This document shows, one piece after another, positions 1 through 10,700 of a stretch of DNA of 64,000 bases (position 1 is its first letter; each line of letters starts with the position of its first letter). The notes beneath the pieces were generated by a model that saw only the letters and a program-made list of their open reading frames with translations, was not told the origin of the DNA and did no database searches. This DNA comes from Zymoseptoria tritici IPO323 (Eukaryota > Ascomycota > Dothideomycetes > Mycosphaerellales > Mycosphaerellaceae). The DNA is taken from assembly GCF_000219625.1 (NCBI RefSeq), contig NC_018210.1:1860001-1924000 (forward strand). The letters run 5' to 3'. Both the position numbers and the translations under genes were made by a program.

Positions 1-1500
1 CTATTCGTACGCCGATACCTACTTCGACGATATATCCTAGGTACTTCGTAGTACGAGTCTCGAACTCGCACTTCGATATATCTAGGACAAGCTCGCTATC
101 CTCGATACGTTGTAAAACCTACGTTACCTTCTCCCGGTAGTTAGCAAGGGTACCGGAAGAAAAGATAAGGATGTCGTCGATATAGGCTATACAAAAGTTG
201 TCGAATAAGTCGCGTAGGATCTAGTTTAGATACTATTAGAAGGTAGCCGGCGCGCTAGTAAGACTAAAGGGGCAAACGTTCTACTCGAATAAGCCGTAGC
301 GGGTACGGAAAGTAGTCTTCTATTCTTCGCCTTTAGTAATACGGATCCGATAAAATACGGTAGAAATATCGAGCTTCGTAAGCTACTTAGCTTTACTAAG
401 AGACGTAAGCGTCTCTCGGATAAGCGGGAGGGGAAAACGGTCCTTTAAAGTAATAGCGTTTAGGCTACGGTAGTCGACATAGAAACGAAGGCCGCCGCCG
501 GGTTTCTTAGCGAAAAGAACTGGCGTAGCGGTAGGGGACTTACTATACCGAATATAGCCCTTCTTAAGGAGCGAGTATAGTTCCTTCCGGAGGACTAAAA
601 GCTCGTCCCGGGTTATATTATAGAGAGGGCCCTAGGGAGGTTTGCTAGGTTTCCCGTTACTGTCGGTAGTAAGTAGGATCTCGTAGTTAAATCTAGGTCG
701 ATACGGCGGTAACTACTCTCCTTCCCGGATAAAGGTACGTATCCGGGGGCGGTAGTGTTCGGGAAGCTTCTCGATAATGTCCTTATAAGTAAGGGCTTTC
801 TTTGTACGTAACGCCTTCTCGATATCTTCGAAGAAGGTAGTAAAGATAGTAATATCTCGTTTCCGAGATAACCGAGCGAGGTATCTAAAGGCAGCTCTAC
901 TAACGGCCTTAGCCTTTGTAGAACCTATTAGCCGTGTTTTGCAAGGTATCGAAAAACCGTCGAGAAGGAACTCGAGATAGTTCGTCGACTTAGTAACTTA
1001 TACACTCTCGTAAAAGAGATAGGGCCTTCCGAGAATAAGATCCTCTTATAGGTCGGGTATAGCGTAAGCAAACGCTATAGACTTATGCCCGCCGACATTA
1101 AGAGAGAACTTAGTAACAAAAGAGATTCCCTTCTTCTACGAAGGGGATCCTTACGCGCCGATAACCTTTCGTCTCGGAATAGGAATCTACGGGAGCCGGA
1201 GTCTCTTAGCTAACTGTTCGTTTATTAGACAATACGATTAGCTGCCGTTGTCGATAAGAGAGAATCGAAGTACGTCGTTGTTAATAATAGCGGAAGTATA
1301 GAAAAGAGATCGTTCTATTTTTGTATCTCGAAAGATATTCTACTCTACTTCTACTTATATCTAACTCTGCCTCTACAGACGACTTGTCGTAGAGGCTACT
1401 CGTTTTCTAATACCGAGTCGTTATCTTCTTCTAGAAAGACTTCCCGTATTTCGCGCTTAGCCTTACTAACTGTAGCTTATATAGCGTTCGGGTTTCAGGC
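1..1500 (-). pseudogene. Ty3/gypsy pol fragment: protease and reverse transcriptase
   Basis: One minus-strand frame (codon starts at 640, 1315 and 1498 agree modulo 3) gives a retropepsin-like segment with an Asp-Asn-Gly-Ser active-site motif near 1260, followed by reverse transcriptase. Visible RT motifs are [23 protein letters not shown], a degraded KLDI segment, and the catalytic YIDD box at 173-184 followed by ILIFSS. Several in-frame stops fall where homologues have Trp or Gln (for example after KGEE and before KTTFRTRYGLFE), consistent with TGG or CAG changed to TAG. The frame is -1 relative to gag, as in many Ty3-type elements. It cannot make a functional protein. Confidence 0.85.
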
Positions 1501-1681
1501 GGCAAGATAGGTACAGTCGGCGATAAGGTGCCCTTTTATCCCGCAACGGAGACAAAGGCCTTGTTCCCTTCGAGCCTATATTATTTCTCTCGTAACCTAC
1601 TTTGCTCTCTTCTTATTACTTAACTCGACTCGGTTAGACCGAGTCGGTTCCTAATCTATTTCGTCTTTCGATTCTCGCGGC

Positions 1682-1744
1682 AGGGTCGCCCGTAACCCTA
1701 TCGATAGTAGGGTCGCCCGTAACCCTATCGATAGTAGGGTCGCC
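1682..1744. repeat. 27-bp tandem repeat inside gag
   Basis: Two exact 27-bp copies (1682-1708 and 1709-1735, starting agggtcgcccgtaaccc) are followed by a partial third. Being exact inside an otherwise degraded element suggests the duplication is recent, or that it arose after RIP. Confidence 0.85.
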
Positions 1745-2472
1745 CGGGGAGCGGAGGGTCTAGACATATTCGACCGAAAACGAAGGTTTACGAGCGATCC
1801 GCCGATAGTAAGAAGGTTTCTCGTAAAGGTTAAGTACTTATCCGGCGGGTTTAAGGCAAACGGGAGTAATACCTTACGTATCTCTTCGTTAAGAGAGTTC
1901 TCGAGAAGGGTAATCCGAATACCTTCGAGCTTCGGGTCCGATTCCGTATCCGGCGAGAGGGTCTCGGCTATTCCTGTATTAGCGAGAACTACCTCGAATC
2001 GAGGTAGGTAGGTCGCGATAGGTTCGTTGTTACGCTATTATATCCTCGAGAGGGTTTGTAGCGCTCGTCGTTACTAGTTTATATCGCCGTAGATACTATT
2101 TAGGTACTTGAGGAAATCGTTCGCGTTACCTTACCCGAGTCGGAGAGCGTTCTCGATAGTTGTTCTTACTATTCTCGCCGCACTCTCTTCGAGCCTACTT
2201 ATTAAGTAGAGGAATTAGTCGAAGTCCCTACCGATAGCTACTTTATCGATAGCGAGCTTCGATAAGGTAGCGAGGTGCTAGTCTTCCTATTCTAATCTTT
2301 TGCCGCTAAAGGTCCGTAGCGTCGGGAGACGCTCTTTCGGGCGTCTCGGTATATAGTCGTCGTTCGTATTTATGTCCGTCGTTATTATTTCGATTGTCTC
2401 CGGGGCGAGTATAGAGCTACTTGCTTCTAGCGTCCGTTATACCGGTCGTTTTCCGGCTCGCTCGAGACGTAT

Positions 2473-2535
2473 CTCGAGTTCGCGTCGTACTACCTCGAGT
2501 TCGCGTCGTACTATCTCGAGTTCGCGTTATGCAAG
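2473..2535. repeat. 21-bp tandem repeat, three copies, in gag coiled coil
   Basis: Units at 2473-2493, 2494-2514 and 2515-2535 begin ctcgagttcgcg. On the minus strand they encode a seven-residue coiled-coil unit, RRELE(I/V)V. Confidence 0.8.
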
Positions 2536-3334
2536 CTCGTTAGCTCGATGTCGTTCGTTATATATAGCTTCGGTCTCTACGATAGTAGCGCGATATTCGT
2601 TTCGAATCTGCTCTATCTCTATAGCGAGCTACGCCTAAAGTTTAGGCGGTATTTCCGTCGAGGAATCTATTCGATAACGAGCTTTAGAAAATGTAAGGGT
2701 CTAAACCGAAGTTGCGTATAAAGGTCTAGATCCGAATATATAAAATTCTAAAGCTACCGAAAGAAGATCTATCTAGAACAACGGAACGTCGAGTATAAGC
2801 TATATATGCGCGTAGCGTCGCTTAGCGTATACGTAGCCTTCTAGTCGGCCGAAAGGAAGCTTGTTCCCGATTCGGCCTAGTAGATTTCTGAACCGGCGTT
2901 CGTCCGTTAGGCGTTAGCCCTAGGCATCGGCATAGCTAATGCAGCCTTAGGCACTAGCCTCTAACAGCTAGTATTTATATAGATTATAGTAGTAGATATT
3001 TAATAGTATAATAATACGTAAATCCTTAAGATATAATAAATTTAATACTACGGCTCTACCTATAGAATGCGGCTAGACCTACTTTTAAATAATATCCGAG
3101 GTTTACTAAACGATAATAGTAATAATATCTACCTTTAGATCTCTTAGTAGACAATAAGGCGCCCTTATATTAGCGTTAGTCCTATAGCATTATATTACGC
3201 TATCTAAGTATAATTTAGTCCGCATTAGACAGCTCTATAGCTATATAAGGCAGTCTTATAAGATCGATAAACGAGGCTAGAAAATTCTCCGAACGAGCCC
3301 TAAGTTATCAATTCTACCGCACCTTAATTACCTC

Positions 3335-4858
3335 TTAGTCCTTCTTCTTATTCATCCTCGGCAACCCTAACCACAGAAGAAAGATGGCCGCCAGCAACGA
3401 CAACACAATCGGCTGTAGCACTTGCACACCCTTCGCTTGAGCAATAGCTCCGACAGCATAAGGGAATAAAGCTCCTCCACTTCCACCAAAAGCTGCCGCG
3501 AAGCCAATAGCACTGACGTGGAGGTGCTTGGGTAGCAGCTTCGTACAAACCACCACCACAACCGGGAACAGCGGGCCCAGGAAGAAGCCTTGGAGGGCGA
3601 CTGCCACTGTAGAGACGTAATACTGCGGCACGAGCCAGAAGATGAGTTGAAGACCCATCGTGATTGGGAGGTAGATCTAATGATATGTCAGTAAATATAG
3701 GGCTTCGTGCTGAAGTGTACTCACCATCAAAGCCAATTTCTCCCCAATGCGTGGCGTCACGAAACCCAACACCACACGACCAACTGTAATGCCCAACCAG
3801 AAGCCTGTGGCGCTCATACCGCTCGAGAATGGGTTCGCATCTCGGACACGGATCATGAACTCGACGATCCAACCTCCGAGTGCAACTTCAATACCGACAT
3901 ATCCAAGGAAGAATAGGGCACTGATCCAGGTGACTCGTGCTGCTGGCATGGTGAGGCAAGCTTCTTTGAGGCGTGAACCTGCAGCATCAGAAGTGCGGGG
4001 GTGTGCATCCCGGAATGCTTTTCCGTTTGCTTTCCAGAAGGCGTGCAACGACGTTCCCAGCTCGAGGGCTGCGAAGCCGATCTGATTGAGAAGTCAGCGA
4101 TGTCGATAGACGTGTAAGTTTGGACTCAAACTCACCATGCAGTAGTACCAGTAGTACCATGGTAAGTTGGCCTTTGTGATCATACTAGTGGCAACCAGGG
4201 GAGCGATCGTTGCGCCTACACCATAGAATGCGTGTAGGAAGCCTAGGATCTCGTTTGCGTTCGCCATGGCTCCGATCCAGGCATTCCAACCAGCATCCAG
4301 GAGTCCGTTGCCAAAGCCAGCAAATATGAAGGAGACGATAAGTACCGGGTAGGGTGGATGCAGGGCGATGACAACGTATGCGATGATATGGCACATCGCT
4401 CCGATGAATGCCACTCCTCGTTGTCCGAATTTCATGTGCACCGCATTGTTCAGTAACGCGGAGAGGTTGTATCCCACGAATGGCGAGAGGAAAACGAGGG
4501 AGATAATAGAATATGGCAGGTCGTAGAAGGTCTGTAGATACGGAATGATGGCGCCGTATGTTGCATCGTTCATGCCCATTACCACAAAGGCCCAGAATGC
4601 AGCGCTGACTCGGTAGAGGTTGATGCGTGGTGTCTTCCATGTCTGAAGAACCTCGTTCGGTGTCGTGGTCGGAGATGGAAGGGCTTCGTTCCTGTCTGAC
4701 TGTTCTTCGCTCGGGTCTTTCGCGGATCCAAGACTTCGTCCAGTGATGGAGGGCACTTTGGTCACACTCGGCCGTTCGGACTTATTGTATACGGGTTCCA
4801 GTTCGATCTGGTCCAGGACGACTGTAGAGGAGCCTCCGTTGGCTCGTTCGGAAGTCAT
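3335..4858 (-). CDS. MFS transporter, BSC6/FucP-like, three exons
   Basis: Major facilitator superfamily permease of about 473 residues, with a 90-residue polar N-terminus then about 12 membrane segments. Exons are 4858-4136, 4081-3725 and 3676-3335; introns 4135-4082 and 3724-3677 have GTGAGT donors and CAG/TAG acceptors and keep phase 0. The ATG at 4858 (MTSERANGG) is preferred, because the frame continues upstream only to a GTG. Family-like features include GMNDATYGAIIPYL in TM1, GAGFGNGLLDAGWNAW-type sequence in TM4 and HAFYGVGATIAPL in TM5, the pattern of fungal proteins named 'bypass of stop codon 6'. The substrate is unknown. The stop codon lies within about 25 bp of the degraded retrotransposon, so the 3' UTR may be derived from repeat sequence. 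Confidence 0.85.
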
Positions 4859-5563
4859 GTTGGCGGTATTGTCTTGCGTGCGTCGAATTCCAAGCGGCAC
4901 GGATTAGGCAGAAGCTGGGACGAGAGCTCATGAGACTTCAACAAGTCAATGCAAACGAGAGCAGATGCGAGACCATGAAGAAGTGTGGTGGGAAAGAAGT
5001 GACTTGGCGGCAACTGCCCGATTCGGCCTTGCCGCTCAGCTTCGAAGTGGCGACCAGGATCAGTGTTGTCCCGCTTCCAGGAATGGAGCAGTTTTCCGCC
5101 AGAGAGCTGAGTCACTTGTACTATGCAGCAGGTCAAGTCCACGCACTTTTGGAGCTGATCAGCTGTAGCAAGTGTCCTTGTTGCAAGCGGTGGGCATTTC
5201 GGGAGAAGGGCGACCGAAGTCTGCCGGGCCTTTTCTCGGGCGTGGAGCCGAAGAGAAGGAGATGCTGCTTGACGGTGGACATCGTTGCTGTCATGTGGAC
5301 GGGAAGAATGTCAGTGGTATCGATGCCAGCTGCGTATGACTGTGAAGCGTGTCTGAGTTTGAAGCATCTCGCGGTTGATGTTTCATGATTCGTACTGGGT
5401 GAAGTGAGGTCGACATCTGATCGACCAAGCAATTTGGCACGATTTCGATCCCACAGCTTGTGCTTGCATGTCTTCACTCACATCCTCTATAGAGCCAACG
5501 ACAATCATGTCACAACTCGGCGTGCATGCCTCGTAGCATCTCCGGTTCACTCTTCCTCACAAC
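4859..5563. other. Divergent intergenic region between MFS and TFB4
   Basis: This 705-bp stretch separates two divergently transcribed genes and should hold both promoters. Several overlapping open frames occur on both strands but lack recognisable domains, introns or consistent coding bias. I see no RNA gene. Confidence 0.5.
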
Positions 5564-6724
5564 ATGAACGCCGTCGATGCCACCGAACGTGGCAGCGGTC
5601 AGCAAGATGGAGAGCCGCCGTCCCTCCTCACCATCATCCTCGACACGAATCCGCACGCCTGGGCTCTCCTCGAAGACTCCCTCTCTCTATCCAAGGTCGT
5701 CGTGAATTTGCTGGTCTTTGTCAACGCTCACATCGCCATCAACCACGCCAATCGAGTCGCCGTTCTCGCCAGTCATTCGGAACGCGCGGAATGGCTCTAT
5801 CCTACCGCACCGAGTTCACATTCTCATCGGACCAACGGCGACGATGTCGAAATGGCAGACTCAACCGCGACCATGAATGGAGGCGCCAATCACCCTCCAC
5901 CAGATGATCCCAACAAATACCGTCCCTTCGCCCAAATCGAACACGCCCTCGCCAACAACCTCCGAAAACTCATCGAACGCACATCAACCTCCTCCCTCTC
6001 CGCCACTCCCGCAACCATGATGGCAGGCGCCTTGACAATGGCCCTCTCCTACATCTCAAAACAATCCGCCGCTCTCCCAACAACCACCTCCAGCGCGCAA
6101 TTCAACTACTCCGACCCCAACGCCGGCCCAGCAGGCGGCAACGACCTCGCAGCCGACAACAAAGGTCCCAACAACCTCCTCGGCCTGACCTCTCGCATCC
6201 TCATCCTCTCCGTCTCAGGCGATCTAGCGGACCAATACATCCCCATCATGAACTCCATCTTCGCCTGCCAACGTCTCAGCATCCCCATCGACATCCTCAA
6301 ACTTGCTGGCGATACCGTCTTCCTCCAACAAGCCGCTGACGCCACGGGTGGGATTTACATGGCGTTGGACGAACAGTCTCGAGCGGGTTTCCTCCAGTAT
6401 CTCATGTTCGCCTACCTTCCCGACCAGACCGCGAGGAATCATCTCATCATGCCTGGGGAGAGTGAAGGTGTCGACTTCCGCGCTGCATGTTTCTGTCATC
6501 GACGAGTGGTGGACATTGGATTCGTGTGTTCGATTTGTCTGAGCATTTTCTGCGAGCCGATGCAAGATGGTCAGTGTTTGACGTGTGGGAGTCATCTGAG
6601 CATGGCGAATTACGGACAGAAGCCGGCTGTGGTTCCGAAGAAGAAGAAGAAGAAAGTGCCGAGGAAGGGGATTGATGGAGTTGATACTCCTAGTAGTCGG
6701 GCGGGTACTCCTCTTCCTGCGTGA
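5564..6724 (+). CDS. TFB4: TFIIH core subunit Tfb4/p34
   Basis: Single-exon gene of 386 residues, matching the family length. Tfb4 is a core subunit of transcription/repair factor TFIIH and acts in promoter opening and nucleotide excision repair in the nucleus, where it pairs with Ssl1/p44. Residues about 20-290 form the von Willebrand A-like fold (SLLTIILDTNPHAWALLE at the start; RILILSVSGDLADQYIPIMN and IDILKLAGDTVFLQQAAD later). Residues 309-341 carry the C-terminal C4-type zinc module (CFCHRR...CSIC...CEPM...CLTCG). A Lys-rich tail (PKKKKKKVPRK), encoded by an aag microsatellite at about 6640-6655, follows. A disordered insert at about 82-115 is typical of filamentous fungi. The start ATG gives the conserved N-terminus directly. 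Confidence 0.93.
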   Translation: MNAVDATERGSGQQDGEPPSLLTIILDTNPHAWALLEDSLSLSKVVVNLLVFVNAHIAINHANRVAVLASHSERAEWLYPTAPSSHSHRTNGDDVEMADSTATMNGGANHPPPDDPNKYRPFAQIEHALANNLRKLIERTSTSSLSATPATMMAGALTMALSYISKQSAALPTTTSSAQFNYSDPNAGPAGGNDLAADNKGPNNLLGLTSRILILSVSGDLADQYIPIMNSIFACQRLSIPIDILKLAGDTVFLQQAADATGGIYMALDEQSRAGFLQYLMFAYLPDQTARNHLIMPGESEGVDFRAACFCHRRVVDIGFVCSICLSIFCEPMQDGQCLTCGSHLSMANYGQKPAVVPKKKKKKVPRKGIDGVDTPSSRAGTPLPA

Positions 6725-7710
6725 AGTTGAGGATTGTCATTTTGGTTCTGTGAATTACTCGATGAGTCTACAGGACATTGGAGCATCTTCGGCTACCAAG
6801 ATCGTCTCCCAGAGAACGGAACGCCTTTAGCAAGGAGGCGACTCCGGCCTCGCGCCGCTCAATATGCGATCCGGCGGACAACGAGACAAGTACCCAGTGC
6901 CTACCTCGTGCCATTCGGTCGATCGGAAGAATCACTCCTGGCTTCCGATCAGCTTGAAGTTGTGCACCTTGAGCAGGAGAGTGAAAGATATCCATCCCAC
7001 ACATTCACACGCCACATCAAACGCTTGAGGCTCGAGTCCCAATTGTAGCAACAGCACCAACCATGCCTCAATAAACCGCTCACTTGGCTATAATGCTGTT
7101 CTCCAACACAACTCGGCCCCTCCCTCACGCACGCAGCACTTGCACCCCAACCAAGGACGACCTACACATGGTATCTCCTCGAAGCACACACCACGGAAGC
7201 AAGTCCAAGTTCGGCTGAAGGAGAAAATTCATCACACAGCAAGCTTAAAAAAAAAAAAGGGAGTATTTGTCCACAAGAAGAGTAGAAAATCCATCTACAG
7301 AACAGCTAGAGTACAAGCAAAGCAGGGGCCAGCAAAAAGGGGTATGGTAGTAAGTAAGGTAGTAAGAGGTAGTAGTTACAAAAGCCCTCTTCTCTCTTCT
7401 CTCTTGAGTACAACAAACAAAATGTACCAAAAAACCAAAATCAAGAACATAAAACAGAGAAGTTCAAACGCAGAATCTCAGGTCGAGCCATTTCAGCCCG
7501 GTGACTGCTCATTCTTCTTGCTCCTCCACCGTGTAGTACGACGACCGCTAAAAAAGCAAACACACAAAACACAAGGAACAAAAAGAACATTCATCGTACA
7601 ACACATGCAAATTTTCTCGTCGCACCCAAGTCTCGGCGGCGACGACGACAAAAGATCGGCCTTCCCTCCTCATCTCGGACAGTAAAGACCAATGAACCTC
7701 CAAGCCCCAC
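6725..7710. other. Convergent intergenic region, 3' ends of TFB4 and kinesin
   Basis: About 1 kb between two convergent genes. It contains an A-rich run at about 7247-7258 and A/C-rich low-complexity sequence to 7600, likely 3' UTR of one or both genes. The open frame at 7140-7685 (+) is Lys/Ser-rich low complexity with no domain, and I do not regard it as a gene. Confidence 0.5.
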
Positions 7711-10700
7711 CTAGAAGCAATTCAGCCCGCTCTTCTTCTTCTTCTTATTCGCATTCAACTCCGCCATCCTCTGCTCCAACGCCAACCGCGCCGTCTCCGC
7801 CCGCCGTCTCATCTCCCTCTCCTCCTCCACCGCCTGCACGCTCGCCCTCGAATTCGTCCTCTCCTTCCTCAAGCCGACGAGTTCATCTTCCAATTCCGTA
7901 CACTTCTTCCGCCAATTCTCCATCTCCGACTTCGTCCTGTTCGCGCTCGTTTCGAGATCCACGAGAGCTTCTTCCAGCGTCGCGGTGAGTTGTTTTTCCG
8001 CAAAGAGGTGTTTTTCAATCGTGCGGATGCGGGTTTCTTGTTCTTCGATGAGTTGCATGACGGCGGGGCTGGGGGGTATGTCGGTGGAGCCGTGGGCGGA
8101 GCCCGGGGGTGAGGTGGCGGCGGGGTGGGGGGAGCGGCCGCGGGGGGTGGGTGATGTAGGGCCGTCGAAGCTGCCGGCTGTGGGTGTGCCGAGGGGTGGG
8201 AGGGGTGGGAGGGGGATGGAGGGTGGTGGGGTGGGGAGGACGCCGCCTCCGGTTTTGCGCTGTGCACCTGCTGAACTGGATCGAGCGGGCGCGGTGGAGT
8301 TGACTTCTGGGGAGAGGGAGTCTCGGTTGATTGCTGTTGATGAACCGTTGGACGCCATGGAGAGATGCTTGAAGGCGTTGAGTTGTTGCTGCGAGATTGT
8401 TAGTGATGTTGGGTGGAGGAGGGCTGTCTTTCCAACTTACCTCGAGATGAGCACTCCTGAACTTGGCCTCTTCCAACTCCCTCTCCAATTCCACTCGCGC
8501 TTGACCGGACTCTGATTGCAGTGTCGACAGTCGGTTCGTCGTCGCTTGATGTGTGTCATACGTAGAGTTGAGCTGCTCCTCGAGTTGCTCACAGAGTGTG
8601 GAGCTCTTGTTGTACTTCTCCGTCATCTTCTCCAGCTTCTCGGCACGTTCCTCACTGACAGTCTTGAGCTCCCCGATCTGGCTCTCCAATTCCACAGAGC
8701 GGTTGATGGCACTCTGGAGCTCTTCTTGAACATCCTTGAGCTCGTTGGTCGTCTTGAGATGTCGTGTGTGCAGATCCTTGCCTTCCTCAACGAGTCCCTC
8801 AATCTGCGATTGTAACGCTGTCGCACTGGTCTCGTAGCCGAGGGCCGCTGAAGCACTAAGCAAAAGGTTCTTCGCTTGACTCTTCGCATCTTCAAGCTCC
8901 TTCTCCAGCTCGGTGACGACGGCCTCGTAGCTGTCCTCCAGAGCATCATGCTTCGCGGCGGTCTCATTCTCGAGGTTCGCCATGGATTGCTGCAGCTCCT
9001 CAATCTCCTTTGTATGCGAAGATTGCAACGTCTCCAAGCTCTCCTGATGAATCGCAATCGCGGACTTGTGCATTTGGAGTTGATTCTCCAGATTTGCGAC
9101 CAGATCCTTGTGTGTGCTTAGGTCCGTCTGAGCCTGCTCGCGCGACTGCGAATGATCTTCAGCCTCCTTTCGGACGGCATCGTAGGATTTCTGCAGTTCG
9201 TCAAGCTTTGAAACATGCTCGTCCGCGAGGGATCGATGCTTCTCCACTTCTGCAGTCAACGCGTCGACCATCTCCTGATGCTTCACGCGCTGCTCCTCAA
9301 GGGCAGCGGAGATGCCATCCGAGCTTTCAGCTTCTCGTGAAGCGCCCTTGTCTTCCGCAGCTCGCAACGATTCTTGCAGCTCCGAAATCGTTGCCATGAG
9401 TTTCTCCTGGGATACATTCATGCTGTCAACAGCCTCGCGATGCTTGCCTTCCCATGTTGCGACTTGTTCTTGCAGCCTGGCGACCTCTTCTGAGTCGTTG
9501 GACTGAGCAGCGCCAGCCATTGCTTGTTCTTCGGTGATCTCTTTATTCGCGCTGCCCGCCGTGAATGATGGAGTGGCAGGGAAGTCGCCTGGCATCACAT
9601 CACGATCTTGTACTGACAACGACTCGGCATTCGCCTTTTGATGATCATCCAGCGATGTCTTCAGACTCTCGACCTGTTCCTGAAGTTCCTTCTCTCTCGC
9701 GGCATGCTGTTCGTGTAGAGCCCGAATTTGGTTCTCGCTCTCCATCAGTTGATCACGCATTTGACCAACGACTGAAAAGTCAACGGCAGAGGATGCCGCC
9801 ATGCTTGAACGCTCACGGGTGAGGCCTGCAATGATGGTCTGCTTCGTGTCCATTTCCTTCTTGACAGTACCAATCTCCGCCTCAAGCGCTTGCACCCTCT
9901 CCGATCGCGAGTGCAGCTCGGCCATGACGTTGTTCAGGTTCTGCTCGAATGTGTGGCGGACATCGGCCTGGTCCTCGAAGTTGTTCAATACCAACGTCTT
10001 CAGCGTCACGTAAGATCTCGCCGCACGGTCAGAGCTGTTGCTGAGGAGCTCCTCGGACCTCCTTCTCCAGCTCTTGGGGAAGGTCGAGGGAGATGCTGGT
10101 ACTGTAGGCGATGCCGCGCGCGCCTGCTGCGACTTTTGGACCTCTTGTTTGAGGCTCTCGACTTGTGAGAGTGTAGCTTCATGTCGCTGGGCAAGACTCA
10201 TGTAGTTCTTGGTGAGTTCGGTCACCGAGACCTCCTTCTCGGCATGGAGTTTTCGCAGGGTTTCCATTTCTTGCAGGATGACATCCTGCTCGACGGGCGA
10301 ACGGCCTGGAGTCGAATCTCGGTCCGACTGTGAGGTAAAATGTTGTTCCACAATCTGGCCATCTTCAAGCTTGTTCTCCTCTTTGGCTTCCGCGCCAGTA
10401 TTCTGTGGCTCCTGCGATGACAACTCCGAAGACAGCGACCGCGAGGATGTAGGCTGTTGTCCATTTGTAGCCTTTTCCTCGACCTCCATCCCCGCGCCTG
10501 CTAAAAAAGAGTCTCGATCGCTCTCGAGTGTAGGCGACTTCGGGACGTCCTTATCGTACTCCATTTTCGCCAAAGTCTCGAGAGCGGTGCGATACTTTTG
10601 CTGGAGGAGATCGTAGTCCGTGAGGACATTCTCATGCTCCGAGCGAAGATCGAAAAACTCCTGCGTCAGGCTCTCCAACTTCTCGGCCATGAACTCCGCC

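Larger units (their letters stand above)
1495..2690 (-). pseudogene. Ty3/gypsy gag with CCHC zinc knuckle, degraded
   Basis: The gag frame ends in TGA at 1495-1497, just after a CCHC zinc knuckle at 1513-1554 (CLRCGIKGHLIADC, spacing C-x2-C-x4-H-x4-C). The same frame near 2470-2640 encodes a charged coiled coil with the repeated heptad-like unit VRRELE(V/I). Between them the frame is broken by stops. The start codon is not identifiable, since ATG may have mutated to ATA. The knuckle would have bound retrotransposon RNA during particle assembly. Assignment rests on the knuckle plus its position directly before protease and reverse transcriptase. Confidence 0.7.
1..3310 (-). mobile_element. Ty3/gypsy LTR retrotransposon, RIP-degraded, 3' part outside window
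   Basis: Translation of the minus strand gives gag, aspartic protease and reverse transcriptase in the order of a Ty3/gypsy element. Integrase, RNase H and the 3' LTR would lie left of base 1. The sequence is poor in CpA and TpG and rich in TpA, the signature of repeat-induced point mutation, and the frames contain many TAG/TAA stops. The right limit is placed by composition: normal host sequence resumes near the stop codon of the transporter at 3335. An A+T-rich block at about 2900-3300 is the likely 5' LTR region, but I could not prove its ends. Confidence 0.8.

Noticed and set aside
2372..2638. 88-codon plus-strand frame in the retrotransposon
   Set aside because: It is antisense to the gag coiled coil; its SSRRTTSSSRRT pattern is the complement of the 21-bp repeats.
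5404..5907. 167-codon plus-strand frame overlapping the start of TFB4
   Set aside because: Arg/Ser/His-rich shadow of the true frame with no domain; TFB4 is unmistakable in the other frame.
8015..8440. Continuation of the kinesin main frame past 8440 into a Pro/His/Arg-rich tail
   Set aside because: A strong GTAAGT donor at 8440 and CGCAG acceptor at 8389 join to a frame with coiled coil and normal codons; the read-through tail is low complexity.
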